A stretch of DNA of 64,000 bases from Simplicispira suum (GTDB taxonomy: Bacteria; Pseudomonadota; Gammaproteobacteria; Burkholderiales; Burkholderiaceae_C): positions 1,984,001 through 2,048,000 of the forward strand of contig NZ_CP027669.1 in the NCBI RefSeq assembly GCF_003008595.1, written 5' to 3'. Positions 8,198-16,876 of the stretch are shown piece after piece. The notes beneath the pieces were generated by a model that saw only the letters and a program-made list of their open reading frames with translations, had not been told where the DNA came from and made no database searches. Made by a program: the position numbers and the translations under genes. Position 1 is the first letter of the stretch; each line of letters opens with the position of its first letter.

Positions 8198-11100
8198 ATG
8201 AGCCATTTCCTTGACCGCCTTACCCATTTTTCGCAACCGCGCGAATCGTTTTCCGGAGGGCACGGCGTAACCACCGCTGAAGACCGCACTTGGGAAGACG
8301 CCTACCGAAACCGCTGGGCGCACGACAAAATCGTACGCAGCACGCACGGCGTGAACTGCACCGGGTCATGCTCGTGGAAGATCTACGTCAAGGGTGGCAT
8401 CGTTACCTGGGAAACGCAGCAGACCGACTATCCGCGCACGCGTTGGGACATGCCCAACCACGAGCCGCGCGGTTGTTCGCGCGGCGCCAGCTACAGCTGG
8501 TATCTGTACAGTGCCAACCGCGTCAAATACCCGATGATTCGCGCCCGCCTGCTCAAGCACTGGCGCGAAGCGCGCCTGACGTTGGCGCCGGTGGAAGCCT
8601 GGGCCGCCGTAGTGCAAGACGAAACCAAGCGGCGCGACTACCAGAGCGTGCGGGGGCTGGGCGGCATGGTGCGATCCACCTGGGACGAGGTGAACGAGCT
8701 GATTGCCGCAGCCAACATCTACACCATCCAGCAGCACGGTGCCGACCGGATCATTGGCTTCTCGCCCATTCCGGCGATGTCGATGATCAGCTACGCCTCG
8801 GGTTCGCGCTACATGTCGCTGATTGGCGGCGTGAACATGAGTTTTTACGACTGGTACTGTGACCTCCCCCCCAGCAGTCCGCAGGTCTGGGGCGAGCAGA
8901 CCGACGTGCCCGAATCGGCCGACTGGTACAACTCCGGCTACATCATTGCGTGGGGCTCCAACGTGCCGCAGACGCGGACACCGGACGCCCACTTCTTCAC
9001 TGAGGTGCGCTACAAGGGCACGAAGACGGTTGCTATCACGCCCGACTATTCCGAGGTTGCCAAGCTTTCCGACATGTGGGTGCATCCCAAGCAGGGCACC
9101 GACGCCGCCGTCGCCATGGCGATGGGCCACGTCATCCTGAAAGACTTCTACTTTGGCGGCAACGGCCAGCCGCGGTCGGCCTACTTTGACGACTACGCAC
9201 GCCGCTATACCGATCTGCCGATGCTGGTGATGTTAAAGGAGCACACGCTAGAGAACGGCACCACCTGCCTGGTTCCTGATCGCTACGTGCGTGCCAGCGA
9301 CTTTGCTGATCAGCTCGGCCAGGAGAACAATCCGGACTGGAAAACGGTCGCCCTGGACACAGGCGGACAGGTGGTTGTTCCGCAGGGCGCCATCGGCTTT
9401 CGCTGGGGCCCGGACGGGCGTGCCGATACCGGTCAGTGGAACCTGGAAGCCAAGGAGGCGCGCAATGGCAATGACGTCTCGCTCAAACTATCGGTAATGG
9501 AAGGCGAGGACGGCGTGGAAAGCACCGCGACCGACAGCGCCCAGGTGGGTTTTCCGTATTTTGGCGGTATCCAGCACGAGCATTTTCCGAACAACGAGCA
9601 AAGCGACGTGCTGGTGCGCACCGTCCCGGTGCAGCGTATTGCGGTTGGAAGCGGCGAAGCATTGGTTGCCACGGTGTTTGACCTGCAGGTGGCGCAGTAC
9701 GGCATTGCCCGTGGTTTTGCGGGCGAGATGGCAGCCGCTGACTTTGACGACAACACGCCCTACACGCCCGCCTGGCAGGAGCAGATCACCGGCGTGCCCC
9801 GCGACCAGATCATCACGGTGGCGCGCCAGTTCGCCGAAAATGCGCACAAGACCGAAGGCCGTTCGATGGTCATCATCGGCGCCGGCATGAACCACTGGTA
9901 CCACAGTGACATGAACTACCGTGGCGTCATCAACATGCTGATGATGTGCGGCTGCATCGGCAAGAGCGGCGGTGGTTGGTCGCACTACGTGGGCCAGGAA
10001 AAACTGCGCCCACAGACCGGCTGGACGCCGCTGGCCTTCGCGCTCGACTGGATCCGCCCACCGCGCCAGATGAACAGCACCAGCTTTTTCTATGCCCACA
10101 CCGACCAGTGGCGCTATGAAAAACTGGGCGTGGACGAGGTGCTTTCGCCGTTGGCCGACAAGAAGCTCTACACCGGCAGCATGATCGACTACAACGTGCG
10201 CGCCGAACGCATGGGCTGGCTGCCCAGCGCGCCGCAGCTGCAGACGCATCCGATGAAGGTAGTCAAGGATGCACAGGCTGTTGGCATGGACCCCAAGGAT
10301 TACGTGGTCAAGTCGCTCAAAGACGGGTCACTGAAGCTGAGCTGCGAAGACCCCGACCACCCGGCCAACTGGCCGCGCAACATGTTTGTCTGGCGTTCGA
10401 ACATCATTGGTTCGTCGGGCAAGGGCCATGAGTACTTTTTGAAGCATCTGCTGGGCACCGACAACGGCGTGCAGGGCAAAGACCTGGGCAAGGAAGAGGC
10501 CAAGCCCGAAGAGGTGGTTTGGCACAACAAGGCGCCTGAAGGCAAGCTCGATTTGCTGGTCACGCTCGACTTTCGCATGAGCACCACCTGCCTGTACTCG
10601 GACATCGTGCTGCCCACAGCCACCTGGTACGAGAAAAATGACCTCAACACCAGCGACATGCATCCCTTTATCCATCCGCTGTCCACTGCGGTGGACCCGG
10701 TGTGGCAATCGAAAAGCGACTGGGAAATCTACAAGGGTTTCGCCAAAAAATTCAGCGAGCTGTGCGTCGGCCACCTGGGGATTGAGCAAGAGATGGTGCT
10801 CACCCCCATGCAGCACGACTCACCTGGTGAACTGGCGCAGCCGTTTGACGTGAAGGACTGGAAGCGTGGCGAGTGCGAGTTGATTCCCGGCAGGACCGCG
10901 CCGCAGATGCAGGTGATCGAGCGCGACTACCCCAACGTCTACAAGCGCTTCACCGCTGTGGGTCCGCTGCTCAACAAGATTGGCAATGGCGGCAAGGGCA
11001 TTTCCTGGGACACGAAGACCGAAGTGACGCAACTCGGCCAGCTGAGCGGCGTGGTGACCGAGCCCGGCGTAACGCAGGGCATGCCGCGCATCCAGAGCGA

Positions 11101-12016
11101 CATCGACGCCTGCGAAATGGTGTTGCAGCTGGCCCCCGAGACCAATGGCCATGTGGCAGTCAAGGCCTGGGCGGCGCTGAGCAAGCAGACCGGGCGTGAC
11201 CACACGCATCTGGCGCTGCACCGCGAAGACGAGAAAATTCGCTTCCGCGACATCCAGGCGCAGCCGCGCAAGATCATCAGCTCGCCGACCTGGAGTGGAA
11301 TTGAGTCGGAAACCGTGTCCTATAACGCTGGCTATACCAACGTGCACGAGTACATCCCGTGGCGCACACTCACCGGCCGCCAGCATTTCTATCAGGACCA
11401 TCCATGGATGATTGCCTTTGGCGAGGGCTTTGCCAGCTACCGTCCGCCGGTGAACCTGAAGGCGACGGCGGGCGTGCACAACATTCGCAGCAATGGCAAC
11501 ACCGAAATCTTGCTGAACTTCATCACGCCGCACCAGAAGTGGGGCATCCACTCGACCTACACCGATAACCTGATCATGCTCACGCTCAGCCGGGGCGGAC
11601 CGATCATCTGGCTGAGCGAAGACGACGCCAAAGCCATTGGTGTGGAGGATAACGACTGGATTGAGGCCTACAACGTCAACGGCGCGATTGCGGCGCGGGC
11701 GGTGGTCAGCCAGCGCGTCAAGCCCGGCATGGTCATCATGTACCACGCCCAGGAGAAAATTGTGAACACCCCAGGTTCGGAAATTACCGGCACGCGCGGT
11801 GGCATCCACAATTCTGTGACACGTGTGGTGCTCAAGCCCACGCACATGATTGGCGGCTACGCACAACTGTCTTACGGCTTCAACTACTACGGAACCATCG
11901 GGACCAACCGCGACGAGTTCGTCGTGGTGCGCAAGATGGACAAAGTGGACTGGCTGGATACGCCACGGGAAGACGATCGCGCCTTCGCGGTGCAGCAACA
12001 GGGAGAGTCGGCATGA
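8198..12016 (+). CDS. narG: Respiratory nitrate reductase alpha subunit NarG
   Basis: The 1272-aa Mo-bisMGD subunit reduces nitrate to nitrite on the cytoplasmic face of the membrane. It keeps the FS0 cluster ligands His50, Cys54, Cys58 and Cys93 (HGVNCTGSC; RGCSRG) and Asp222 in WYCDLPP, the residue that coordinates molybdenum in Escherichia coli NarG. Also present are GEQTDVPESADWYNS and the C-terminal molybdopterin-binding region near residues 1180-1200. Full family length. RBS GGAGA is upstream of the ATG. The stop overlaps narH by 4 bp. Confidence 0.98.
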   Translation: MSHFLDRLTHFSQPRESFSGGHGVTTAEDRTWEDAYRNRWAHDKIVRSTHGVNCTGSCSWKIYVKGGIVTWETQQTDYPRTRWDMPNHEPRGCSRGASYSWYLYSANRVKYPMIRARLLKHWREARLTLAPVEAWAAVVQDETKRRDYQSVRGLGGMVRSTWDEVNELIAAANIYTIQQHGADRIIGFSPIPAMSMISYASGSRYMSLIGGVNMSFYDWYCDLPPSSPQVWGEQTDVPESADWYNSGYIIAWGSNVPQTRTPDAHFFTEVRYKGTKTVAITPDYSEVAKLSDMWVHPKQGTDAAVAMAMGHVILKDFYFGGNGQPRSAYFDDYARRYTDLPMLVMLKEHTLENGTTCLVPDRYVRASDFADQLGQENNPDWKTVALDTGGQVVVPQGAIGFRWGPDGRADTGQWNLEAKEARNGNDVSLKLSVMEGEDGVESTATDSAQVGFPYFGGIQHEHFPNNEQSDVLVRTVPVQRIAVGSGEALVATVFDLQVAQYGIARGFAGEMAAADFDDNTPYTPAWQEQITGVPRDQIITVARQFAENAHKTEGRSMVIIGAGMNHWYHSDMNYRGVINMLMMCGCIGKSGGGWSHYVGQEKLRPQTGWTPLAFALDWIRPPRQMNSTSFFYAHTDQWRYEKLGVDEVLSPLADKKLYTGSMIDYNVRAERMGWLPSAPQLQTHPMKVVKDAQAVGMDPKDYVVKSLKDGSLKLSCEDPDHPANWPRNMFVWRSNIIGSSGKGHEYFLKHLLGTDNGVQGKDLGKEEAKPEEVVWHNKAPEGKLDLLVTLDFRMSTTCLYSDIVLPTATWYEKNDLNTSDMHPFIHPLSTAVDPVWQSKSDWEIYKGFAKKFSELCVGHLGIEQEMVLTPMQHDSPGELAQPFDVKDWKRGECELIPGRTAPQMQVIERDYPNVYKRFTAVGPLLNKIGNGGKGISWDTKTEVTQLGQLSGVVTEPGVTQGMPRIQSDIDACEMVLQLAPETNGHVAVKAWAALSKQTGRDHTHLALHREDEKIRFRDIQAQPRKIISSPTWSGIESETVSYNAGYTNVHEYIPWRTLTGRQHFYQDHPWMIAFGEGFASYRPPVNLKATAGVHNIRSNGNTEILLNFITPHQKWGIHSTYTDNLIMLTLSRGGPIIWLSEDDAKAIGVEDNDWIEAYNVNGAIAARAVVSQRVKPGMVIMYHAQEKIVNTPGSEITGTRGGIHNSVTRVVLKPTHMIGGYAQLSYGFNYYGTIGTNRDEFVVVRKMDKVDWLDTPREDDRAFAVQQQGESA

Positions 12017-13545
12017 AAATTCGCGCGCAAATCGGCATGGTGCTGAATCTGGACAAGTGCATCGGCTGCCACACCTGTTCGGTGACCTGCAAGAACGTCT
12101 GGACCAGCCGCCCTGGTATGGAATACGCATGGTTCAACAACGTCGAGACCAAGCCCGGCATTGGCTACCCCAAGGAATGGGAAAACCAGGACAAATGGAA
12201 CGGCGGCTGGGTGCGCAAGGCCGACGGCTCCATTGAGCCGCGCCAGGGCGGCAAATGGAAGCTGCTGATGCGTCTGTTCGCCAACCCGAACATGCCGCAG
12301 ATCGACGACTACTACGAGCCCTTCACCTTCGATTACGACCACCTGCAGTCGGCGCCCGAGATGAAGGCCACGCCTACGGCACGGCCGCGAAGCCTGATCA
12401 CGGGCAAGCGCATGGAGAAAATCGAGTGGGGCCCGAACTGGGAAGAAATTCTGGGGGGCGAGTTTTCCAAGCGCAGCAAGGACGCTAACCTCGACAGTTT
12501 CGAGCAGGTCCAGAAGGACATGGTGGGGCAGTTCGAAAACACCTTCATGATGTATTTGCCGCGGCTGTGTGAGCATTGCCTCAACCCCGCCTGTGTGGCG
12601 TCCTGCCCTTCGGGCTCGATCTACAAGCGTGAGGAAGACGGCATCGTGCTGATCGACCAGGACAAGTGCCGTGGCTGGCGCATGTGCGTCTCCGGCTGCC
12701 CGTACAAGAAGATTTACTACAACTGGAAGAGCGGCAAGGCCGAGAAGTGCACGTTCTGCTACCCGCGCATCGAGGCCGGTCAGCCTACCGTCTGCTCGGA
12801 AACCTGCGTGGGCCGCATTCGCTATCTGGGAGTGCTTTTGTACGACGCGGACCGCGTCCAGGAAGCCGCCAGCGTAGAGCGCGATCGGGATTTGTATCAG
12901 GCCCAGCTCGACATCTTCCTCGATCCGCACGACCCGGTTGTCATTGAGCAGGCGCGTCGTGACGGTATCCCTGAGGCGTGGCTGGAAGGCGCCCGCAGGA
13001 GCCCGGTCTACAAAATGGCCGTGGACTGGAAAGTGGCGCTGCCGCTGCACCCTGAGTACCGTACGCTGCCCATGGTTTGGTATGTGCCGCCGCTCTCGCC
13101 CATCACCTCGGCGGCCAACGCCGGCAAGATCGGCGTCAATGGCGAGCTGCCCGACATTGCCGAGATGCGTATCCCGGTGCAATACCTGGCCAACCTGCTG
13201 ACTGCGGGCGACACCGCGCCAGTTGTGCGCGCGCTGCAGCGCATGCTGGCAATGCGTGCGTACCAGCGCAGCAAGCACGTGGACAACGAACAGAACCTCG
13301 CCGTGTTGGAGCAGGTCGGTCTCACCATGGCAGAGGTCGAGGACATGTACCACATCATGGCGATTGCCAACTACGAAGATCGGTTTGTGATTCCCACAAC
13401 GCACCGGGAATACGCCGAGAACGCCTTCGACGTGCGCGGTGGCTGCGGCTTCACTTTTGGCAACGGTTGCTCCGAAGGCAGCAGCGAGGTCAGCCTGTTT
13501 GGTGGCAGCAAGAAGCGCACCATTCCGATCAAGATGGAGGTGTAG
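12013..13545 (+). CDS. narH: Respiratory nitrate reductase beta subunit NarH
   Basis: The 510-aa electron-transfer subunit has four Cys clusters in order: CIGCHTCSVTC (Cys16, 19, 22, 26), CEHCLNPACVASC, CRGWRMCVSGC and CTFCYPR with CSETC downstream. In the third cluster a Trp replaces a Cys, as in the [3Fe-4S] centre FS4 of other NarH proteins. It passes electrons from the NarI haems to NarG. The ATG lies inside the narG stop (ATGA). The length equals the family norm. Confidence 0.98.
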   Translation: MKIRAQIGMVLNLDKCIGCHTCSVTCKNVWTSRPGMEYAWFNNVETKPGIGYPKEWENQDKWNGGWVRKADGSIEPRQGGKWKLLMRLFANPNMPQIDDYYEPFTFDYDHLQSAPEMKATPTARPRSLITGKRMEKIEWGPNWEEILGGEFSKRSKDANLDSFEQVQKDMVGQFENTFMMYLPRLCEHCLNPACVASCPSGSIYKREEDGIVLIDQDKCRGWRMCVSGCPYKKIYYNWKSGKAEKCTFCYPRIEAGQPTVCSETCVGRIRYLGVLLYDADRVQEAASVERDRDLYQAQLDIFLDPHDPVVIEQARRDGIPEAWLEGARRSPVYKMAVDWKVALPLHPEYRTLPMVWYVPPLSPITSAANAGKIGVNGELPDIAEMRIPVQYLANLLTAGDTAPVVRALQRMLAMRAYQRSKHVDNEQNLAVLEQVGLTMAEVEDMYHIMAIANYEDRFVIPTTHREYAENAFDVRGGCGFTFGNGCSEGSSEVSLFGGSKKRTIPIKMEV

Positions 13546-13547
13546 GC

Positions 13548-14255
13548 ATGGCGCTGTTCAATCACACCCCCCACGCCAGCAAAAGCCTGCGCGTGCTGGC
13601 ACGTCTGCTGGGTTATCCGGACGCCGATCTGCGCACCCACTTGCCCGAGCTGCGCGCTGCGCTGCACGAAGAGAAGGCCTTGGCTGCACCGCGCCTGGCC
13701 GAGCTGGAAGCGCTCATCGAGACACTCAGCCGCAAGGCTGTGTTGGATATCGAATCCGACTATGTCGAGCTGTTTGACCGTGGCCGGGCCACGTCGCTGC
13801 ACTTGTTCGAGCACGTGCACGGCGATTCGCGCGACCGGGGGCCGGCCATGATCGATCTGGCCAAGACCTACGAGCAAACCGGCCTGTTTCTGGGCGAGGG
13901 CGAACTGCCCGATTTTCTGCCGGTGGTGTTGGAGTTCACATCCACGCTGGCGCCGCGCCAGGCACGCGAGTTCCTGAGCGAGATGGCGCACATCTTCAAT
14001 GCCATCTTCGCTGCGCTCCAACAGCGGGAAAGCCCGTACGCCGCCGTGCTCGGTGCTTTGCTGGAGTTGTCCGGTGAGAAAGCCTCGCCGGTCGATATCG
14101 CACCCGAGGAGTCCATTGACGCCGTCTGGGAGGAGCCTGTCGTGTTCGACGGCTGCTCATCGAAGGGCCAAGCACGGCCCGACCAGGCCCAACCCATCCA
14201 CATCGTGCCCAAATCTGCCCGCCAGGCACTCTCTTCCCTAGGAGCACAGCCATGA
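13548..14255 (+). CDS. narJ: Nitrate reductase assembly chaperone NarJ
   Basis: The 235-aa cytoplasmic protein of the NarJ/TorD family is needed for inserting the Mo cofactor and maturing NarGH; it is not part of the final enzyme. Recognisable blocks are SLRVLARLLGYPDADLR, YVELFDRGRATSLHLFEHVHGDSRDRG (quoted in part in related proteins) and a C-terminal acidic, low-complexity tail. It starts 2 bp after narH and overlaps narI by 4 bp. Confidence 0.95.
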   Translation: MALFNHTPHASKSLRVLARLLGYPDADLRTHLPELRAALHEEKALAAPRLAELEALIETLSRKAVLDIESDYVELFDRGRATSLHLFEHVHGDSRDRGPAMIDLAKTYEQTGLFLGEGELPDFLPVVLEFTSTLAPRQAREFLSEMAHIFNAIFAALQQRESPYAAVLGALLELSGEKASPVDIAPEESIDAVWEEPVVFDGCSSKGQARPDQAQPIHIVPKSARQALSSLGAQP

Positions 14256-15025
14256 CTTCCCTGAACGGTTTTCTCTTTGGGGTCTACCCCTACATTTGTC
14301 TGACGGTGTTTTTGCTCGGCAGCCTGCTGCGTTTCGACCGCGACCAATACACCTGGAAAAGCGACTCGTCGCAAATGCTGCGGACCGGTTTGCTGCGCTG
14401 GGGCAGCAATCTGTTCCACGTCGGCATCCTGTTCCTGTTCTTTGGTCACTTGGTCGGGTTGCTGGCGCCGCACGCTTTTTATGCGCACTTCCTGGAAGCC
14501 TCGGTGAAGCAAAAAATCGCCATCTACTCGGGCGGCACCTTTGGGGTGCTGTGCTTCATTGGCCTGACGATGCTGATCTATCGCCGCATGTTTGATGAAC
14601 GCATTCGCTACACCAGCCACAAAACCGACTTGGCGATCCTGCTTATCCTGTGGGTTCAGCTGGTTGTGGGCCTGATTACGTTGCCGTTTTCGTGGGCGCA
14701 TTCAGATGGCAGCGTCATGCTGATCCTGGCCGATTGGGCGCAGCGCATCCTGACACTGCGTACGGTCGATGCCGAGGTGTTGGCGGGTCTCCCTTGGCCT
14801 TACCTGGTGCATATCGTGTTTGGCATGACGATCTTCTTGTTGTTCCCGTTCAGCCGTCTGGTGCATGTGTGGAGCGGCTTTGCATCGGTCGGCTACCTCC
14901 TGCGCCCGTACCAAATCGTGCGCAGCCGGCGCCTCCACGTGGGCGTCACCACCCGCTCGTCGCATGCGCCGAAGCCGGTGCAGGCAAGTCATCCTGCTGC
15001 TCCGTCAAAAGGAAAATTCTCGTGA
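14252..15025 (+). CDS. narI: Respiratory nitrate reductase gamma subunit NarI
   Basis: The 257-aa membrane anchor has five TM helices. It oxidises quinol and holds two b haems. The axial His pairs are visible: HVGILFLFFGH in the N-terminal half, and HIVFGMTIFLLFPFSRLVH in the C-terminal half. A 25-residue Pro/Ser/Lys tail extends past the last helix. The start overlaps narJ (ATGA) and the stop overlaps the downstream parvulin start (GTGA), so the four structural genes and the parvulin are translationally coupled. Confidence 0.97.
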   Translation: MTSLNGFLFGVYPYICLTVFLLGSLLRFDRDQYTWKSDSSQMLRTGLLRWGSNLFHVGILFLFFGHLVGLLAPHAFYAHFLEASVKQKIAIYSGGTFGVLCFIGLTMLIYRRMFDERIRYTSHKTDLAILLILWVQLVVGLITLPFSWAHSDGSVMLILADWAQRILTLRTVDAEVLAGLPWPYLVHIVFGMTIFLLFPFSRLVHVWSGFASVGYLLRPYQIVRSRRLHVGVTTRSSHAPKPVQASHPAAPSKGKFS

Positions 15026-15900
15026 GTATTTCCCCCCCAGTCTCCCCGCTGGCAGATGCCGGCAGTTGTGGCAGCGGATGTGGTTGTGGCAACGCCACTG
15101 CCAGCGCCCCAGCACTCAGCGCGCAAGACATGCTCACTGCCACCATCAATCGCATCGCCTTGCATGCGCAGGGGCAGCGCCCTGAAGCTGGCGAACTGCG
15201 CGAGCTTGCCTATGCCGAGCTGCTGCGCCAGCGCGCAGTCTCGCTTGGGCTCCTGCCCGAGCACACCGGGCCCATGGCGCCTGAACTGAGCGAATCCGAA
15301 CGCCAGATCCTGGAGGCCATGGTTGATCGCGAAGTCAGCAGCCCGCAGCCCGAAGAGGTTGAATGCCAGCGCTACCACCAGGCCCACGCTTGTGAGTTCA
15401 CGGTCGGACAGGCGCTGCACATGCGGCATATCCTGTTTGCGGTCACGCCTGGAATCAACGTACAGGCCCTGGCCGTGCACGCTGAAAAAGCACTGCTTGA
15501 ACTGACCCACAAGGACACCCCGCCAGATCGTTTCGCTAAACGTGCTGCGGAGTTGTCCAACTGCCCCACCAGCAGCCAGGGTGGCGATTTGGGTTGGGTC
15601 GGTCCGGACGACTGCGCTCCCGAGCTGGCCAAAGCGCTGTTTCACCAGTCGCACAACCAGAGCGGCGTGGGCGTGCATCCGACGCTGGTGCACAGCCGGT
15701 TTGGTTTTCACATTGTCGAAGTGCTGGAGCGCCGGGCGGGGACAGAGCCGACCTATGCCGAGGTGCGCGAGCGCATTGCACGCCTGCTGGCAATGCAGTC
15801 CCGTGCCCGCGCGTTGTACCAATACATGGCTTTGCTCGCTGGCGAGGCCGAGCTCGAAAATATCGTTCTCGACGCGGCCGATTCTCCCTTGGTGCAGTAG
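15022..15900 (+). CDS. Cytoplasmic PpiC-type peptidyl-prolyl isomerase of the nar operon
   Basis: The 292-aa protein starts at the GTG that overlaps the narI stop; no ATG lies close by. The N-terminus has a short Cys/Gly motif (SCGSGCGCG) and no signal peptide. A helical segment (residues about 35-125) precedes a parvulin domain (HMRHILFAV to FGFHIVEVL, about residues 130-240). Parvulins of this type end nar operons in several beta- and gammaproteobacteria and are thought to help fold the complex; no substrate is proven from sequence. The Cys-rich N-terminus could bind metal, which is inference. Confidence 0.88.
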   Translation: MSISPPVSPLADAGSCGSGCGCGNATASAPALSAQDMLTATINRIALHAQGQRPEAGELRELAYAELLRQRAVSLGLLPEHTGPMAPELSESERQILEAMVDREVSSPQPEEVECQRYHQAHACEFTVGQALHMRHILFAVTPGINVQALAVHAEKALLELTHKDTPPDRFAKRAAELSNCPTSSQGGDLGWVGPDDCAPELAKALFHQSHNQSGVGVHPTLVHSRFGFHIVEVLERRAGTEPTYAEVRERIARLLAMQSRARALYQYMALLAGEAELENIVLDAADSPLVQ

Positions 15901-15902
15901 GC

Positions 15903-16637
15903 ATGGGCCTGCAGGGCGGCGCCAGCGGAGAAGATTGCGACAGTAGCGCGGCGGGCGGTGACGATCTGCTGTTGCGACTGCGCAGTTTCAAGTCCGACTA
16001 TTTTCCTCTGCACCAGCAGCGCTTTCAGGACTTGGTGGCCGAGGGTCAGCACCCCACCACCCTGTTCATTGGATGCTCCGATTCGCGCCTGCTGCCCTAT
16101 CTGCTGACGGGTGCCGGACCGGGCGAACTGTTTTTGGTGCGCAACGTTGGCGCCTTTGTGCCGCCCTACGACGGCTCATACGGCCACCATGGCACGGCAG
16201 CTGCGATCGAGTTTGCGGTGCTTAGCCTGCAGGTAGGGCACATCATCGTCTGTGGACATAGCCACTGCGGTGCGATCAAGGCGCTGTATGAAGAAGTCCC
16301 GGCGGAGGCCAACAACTTGCGCCGCTGGCTCGATCTGGGACGCGATGCCGCATTGCCGGTGGTTCCCACTCCGGACGCACTGCGCCGCACAGAACAGCGT
16401 GCCGTGGTGCTGCAGCTCGAACGTTTAATGGACTATCCCATGGTGCGCAGGCGCGTGGTAGCGGGCCAGATCAGCTTGCACGGCTGGCATTGCGTCATTG
16501 AAGACGGTGAAGTCCACGTGTTCGACGTCCAGAGCGGTCGCTTTGTCGCGGCGTCCGTGGCCACGCACAGTGGTACAGGGCCATACCATCCTTACGTCGA
16601 GCACGACGGGCAGGTCTTGTCGGATGAAAACCCTTAG
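15903..16637 (+). CDS. Beta-class carbonic anhydrase in the nar operon
   Basis: The 244-aa enzyme interconverts CO2 and bicarbonate. Zinc ligands Cys58 (GCSDSR), His119 and Cys122 (CGHSHCG) and the Asp60/Arg62 dyad are all present. The N-terminal 20 residues are Gly/Ser-rich. It starts 2 bp after the parvulin gene and so is the last member of the nar transcript. A role in bicarbonate or pH balance during anaerobic growth is inferred from context only. Confidence 0.92.
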   Translation: MGLQGGASGEDCDSSAAGGDDLLLRLRSFKSDYFPLHQQRFQDLVAEGQHPTTLFIGCSDSRLLPYLLTGAGPGELFLVRNVGAFVPPYDGSYGHHGTAAAIEFAVLSLQVGHIIVCGHSHCGAIKALYEEVPAEANNLRRWLDLGRDAALPVVPTPDALRRTEQRAVVLQLERLMDYPMVRRRVVAGQISLHGWHCVIEDGEVHVFDVQSGRFVAASVATHSGTGPYHPYVEHDGQVLSDENP

Positions 16638-16876
16638 TCGAGCAGAAAATTGTAAAAAGATTCTCTGCGAGAAATTTGCTCTAAGTGCGCGCCAGGCTTG
16701 AGATCGTCCTGTTTTTTCTATGCGAGCTAGCACAAAAGGGGAAGACCGCTTGGGATGCCTGGCTCGCCTGAAAAGGCTAAACTGAGCTCGCTTTCCGAGC
16801 CCACTTTTCACGGTGGGTGGACTTCGCCCGACGCGCTGTGCAGCGCGTTTTTGTCATATTACCTACGGACTCCACC
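16638..16876 (+). promoter_or_regulatory. Structured leader of nrdJ (no gene)
   Basis: This 239-bp gap holds mutually exclusive stems: CGAGC at 16796-16800 can pair with GCTCG at 16786-16790 or, as CGAGCC, with GGCTCG at 16761-16766; CCCAC (16800-16804) can pair with GTGGG (16813-16817). A strong terminator-like hairpin follows at 16831-16852. The arrangement resembles an attenuator or riboswitch leader. I do not find the B12-box or other conserved cobalamin riboswitch core sequences. Confidence 0.5.
16831..16852 (+). terminator. Intrinsic-terminator-like hairpin 25 bp upstream of nrdJ
   Basis: ACGCGCTG, TG loop, CAGCGCGT followed by a run of five T (16848-16852). It could end the nar transcript or act as an attenuator inside the nrdJ leader. 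Confidence 0.7.

Noticed and set aside
16638..16876. Cobalamin riboswitch in the nrdJ leader
   Set aside because: The length and B12 link fit, but the conserved core (B12 box and GCCACTG-type segments) is not there. Only the general hairpin architecture is reported.
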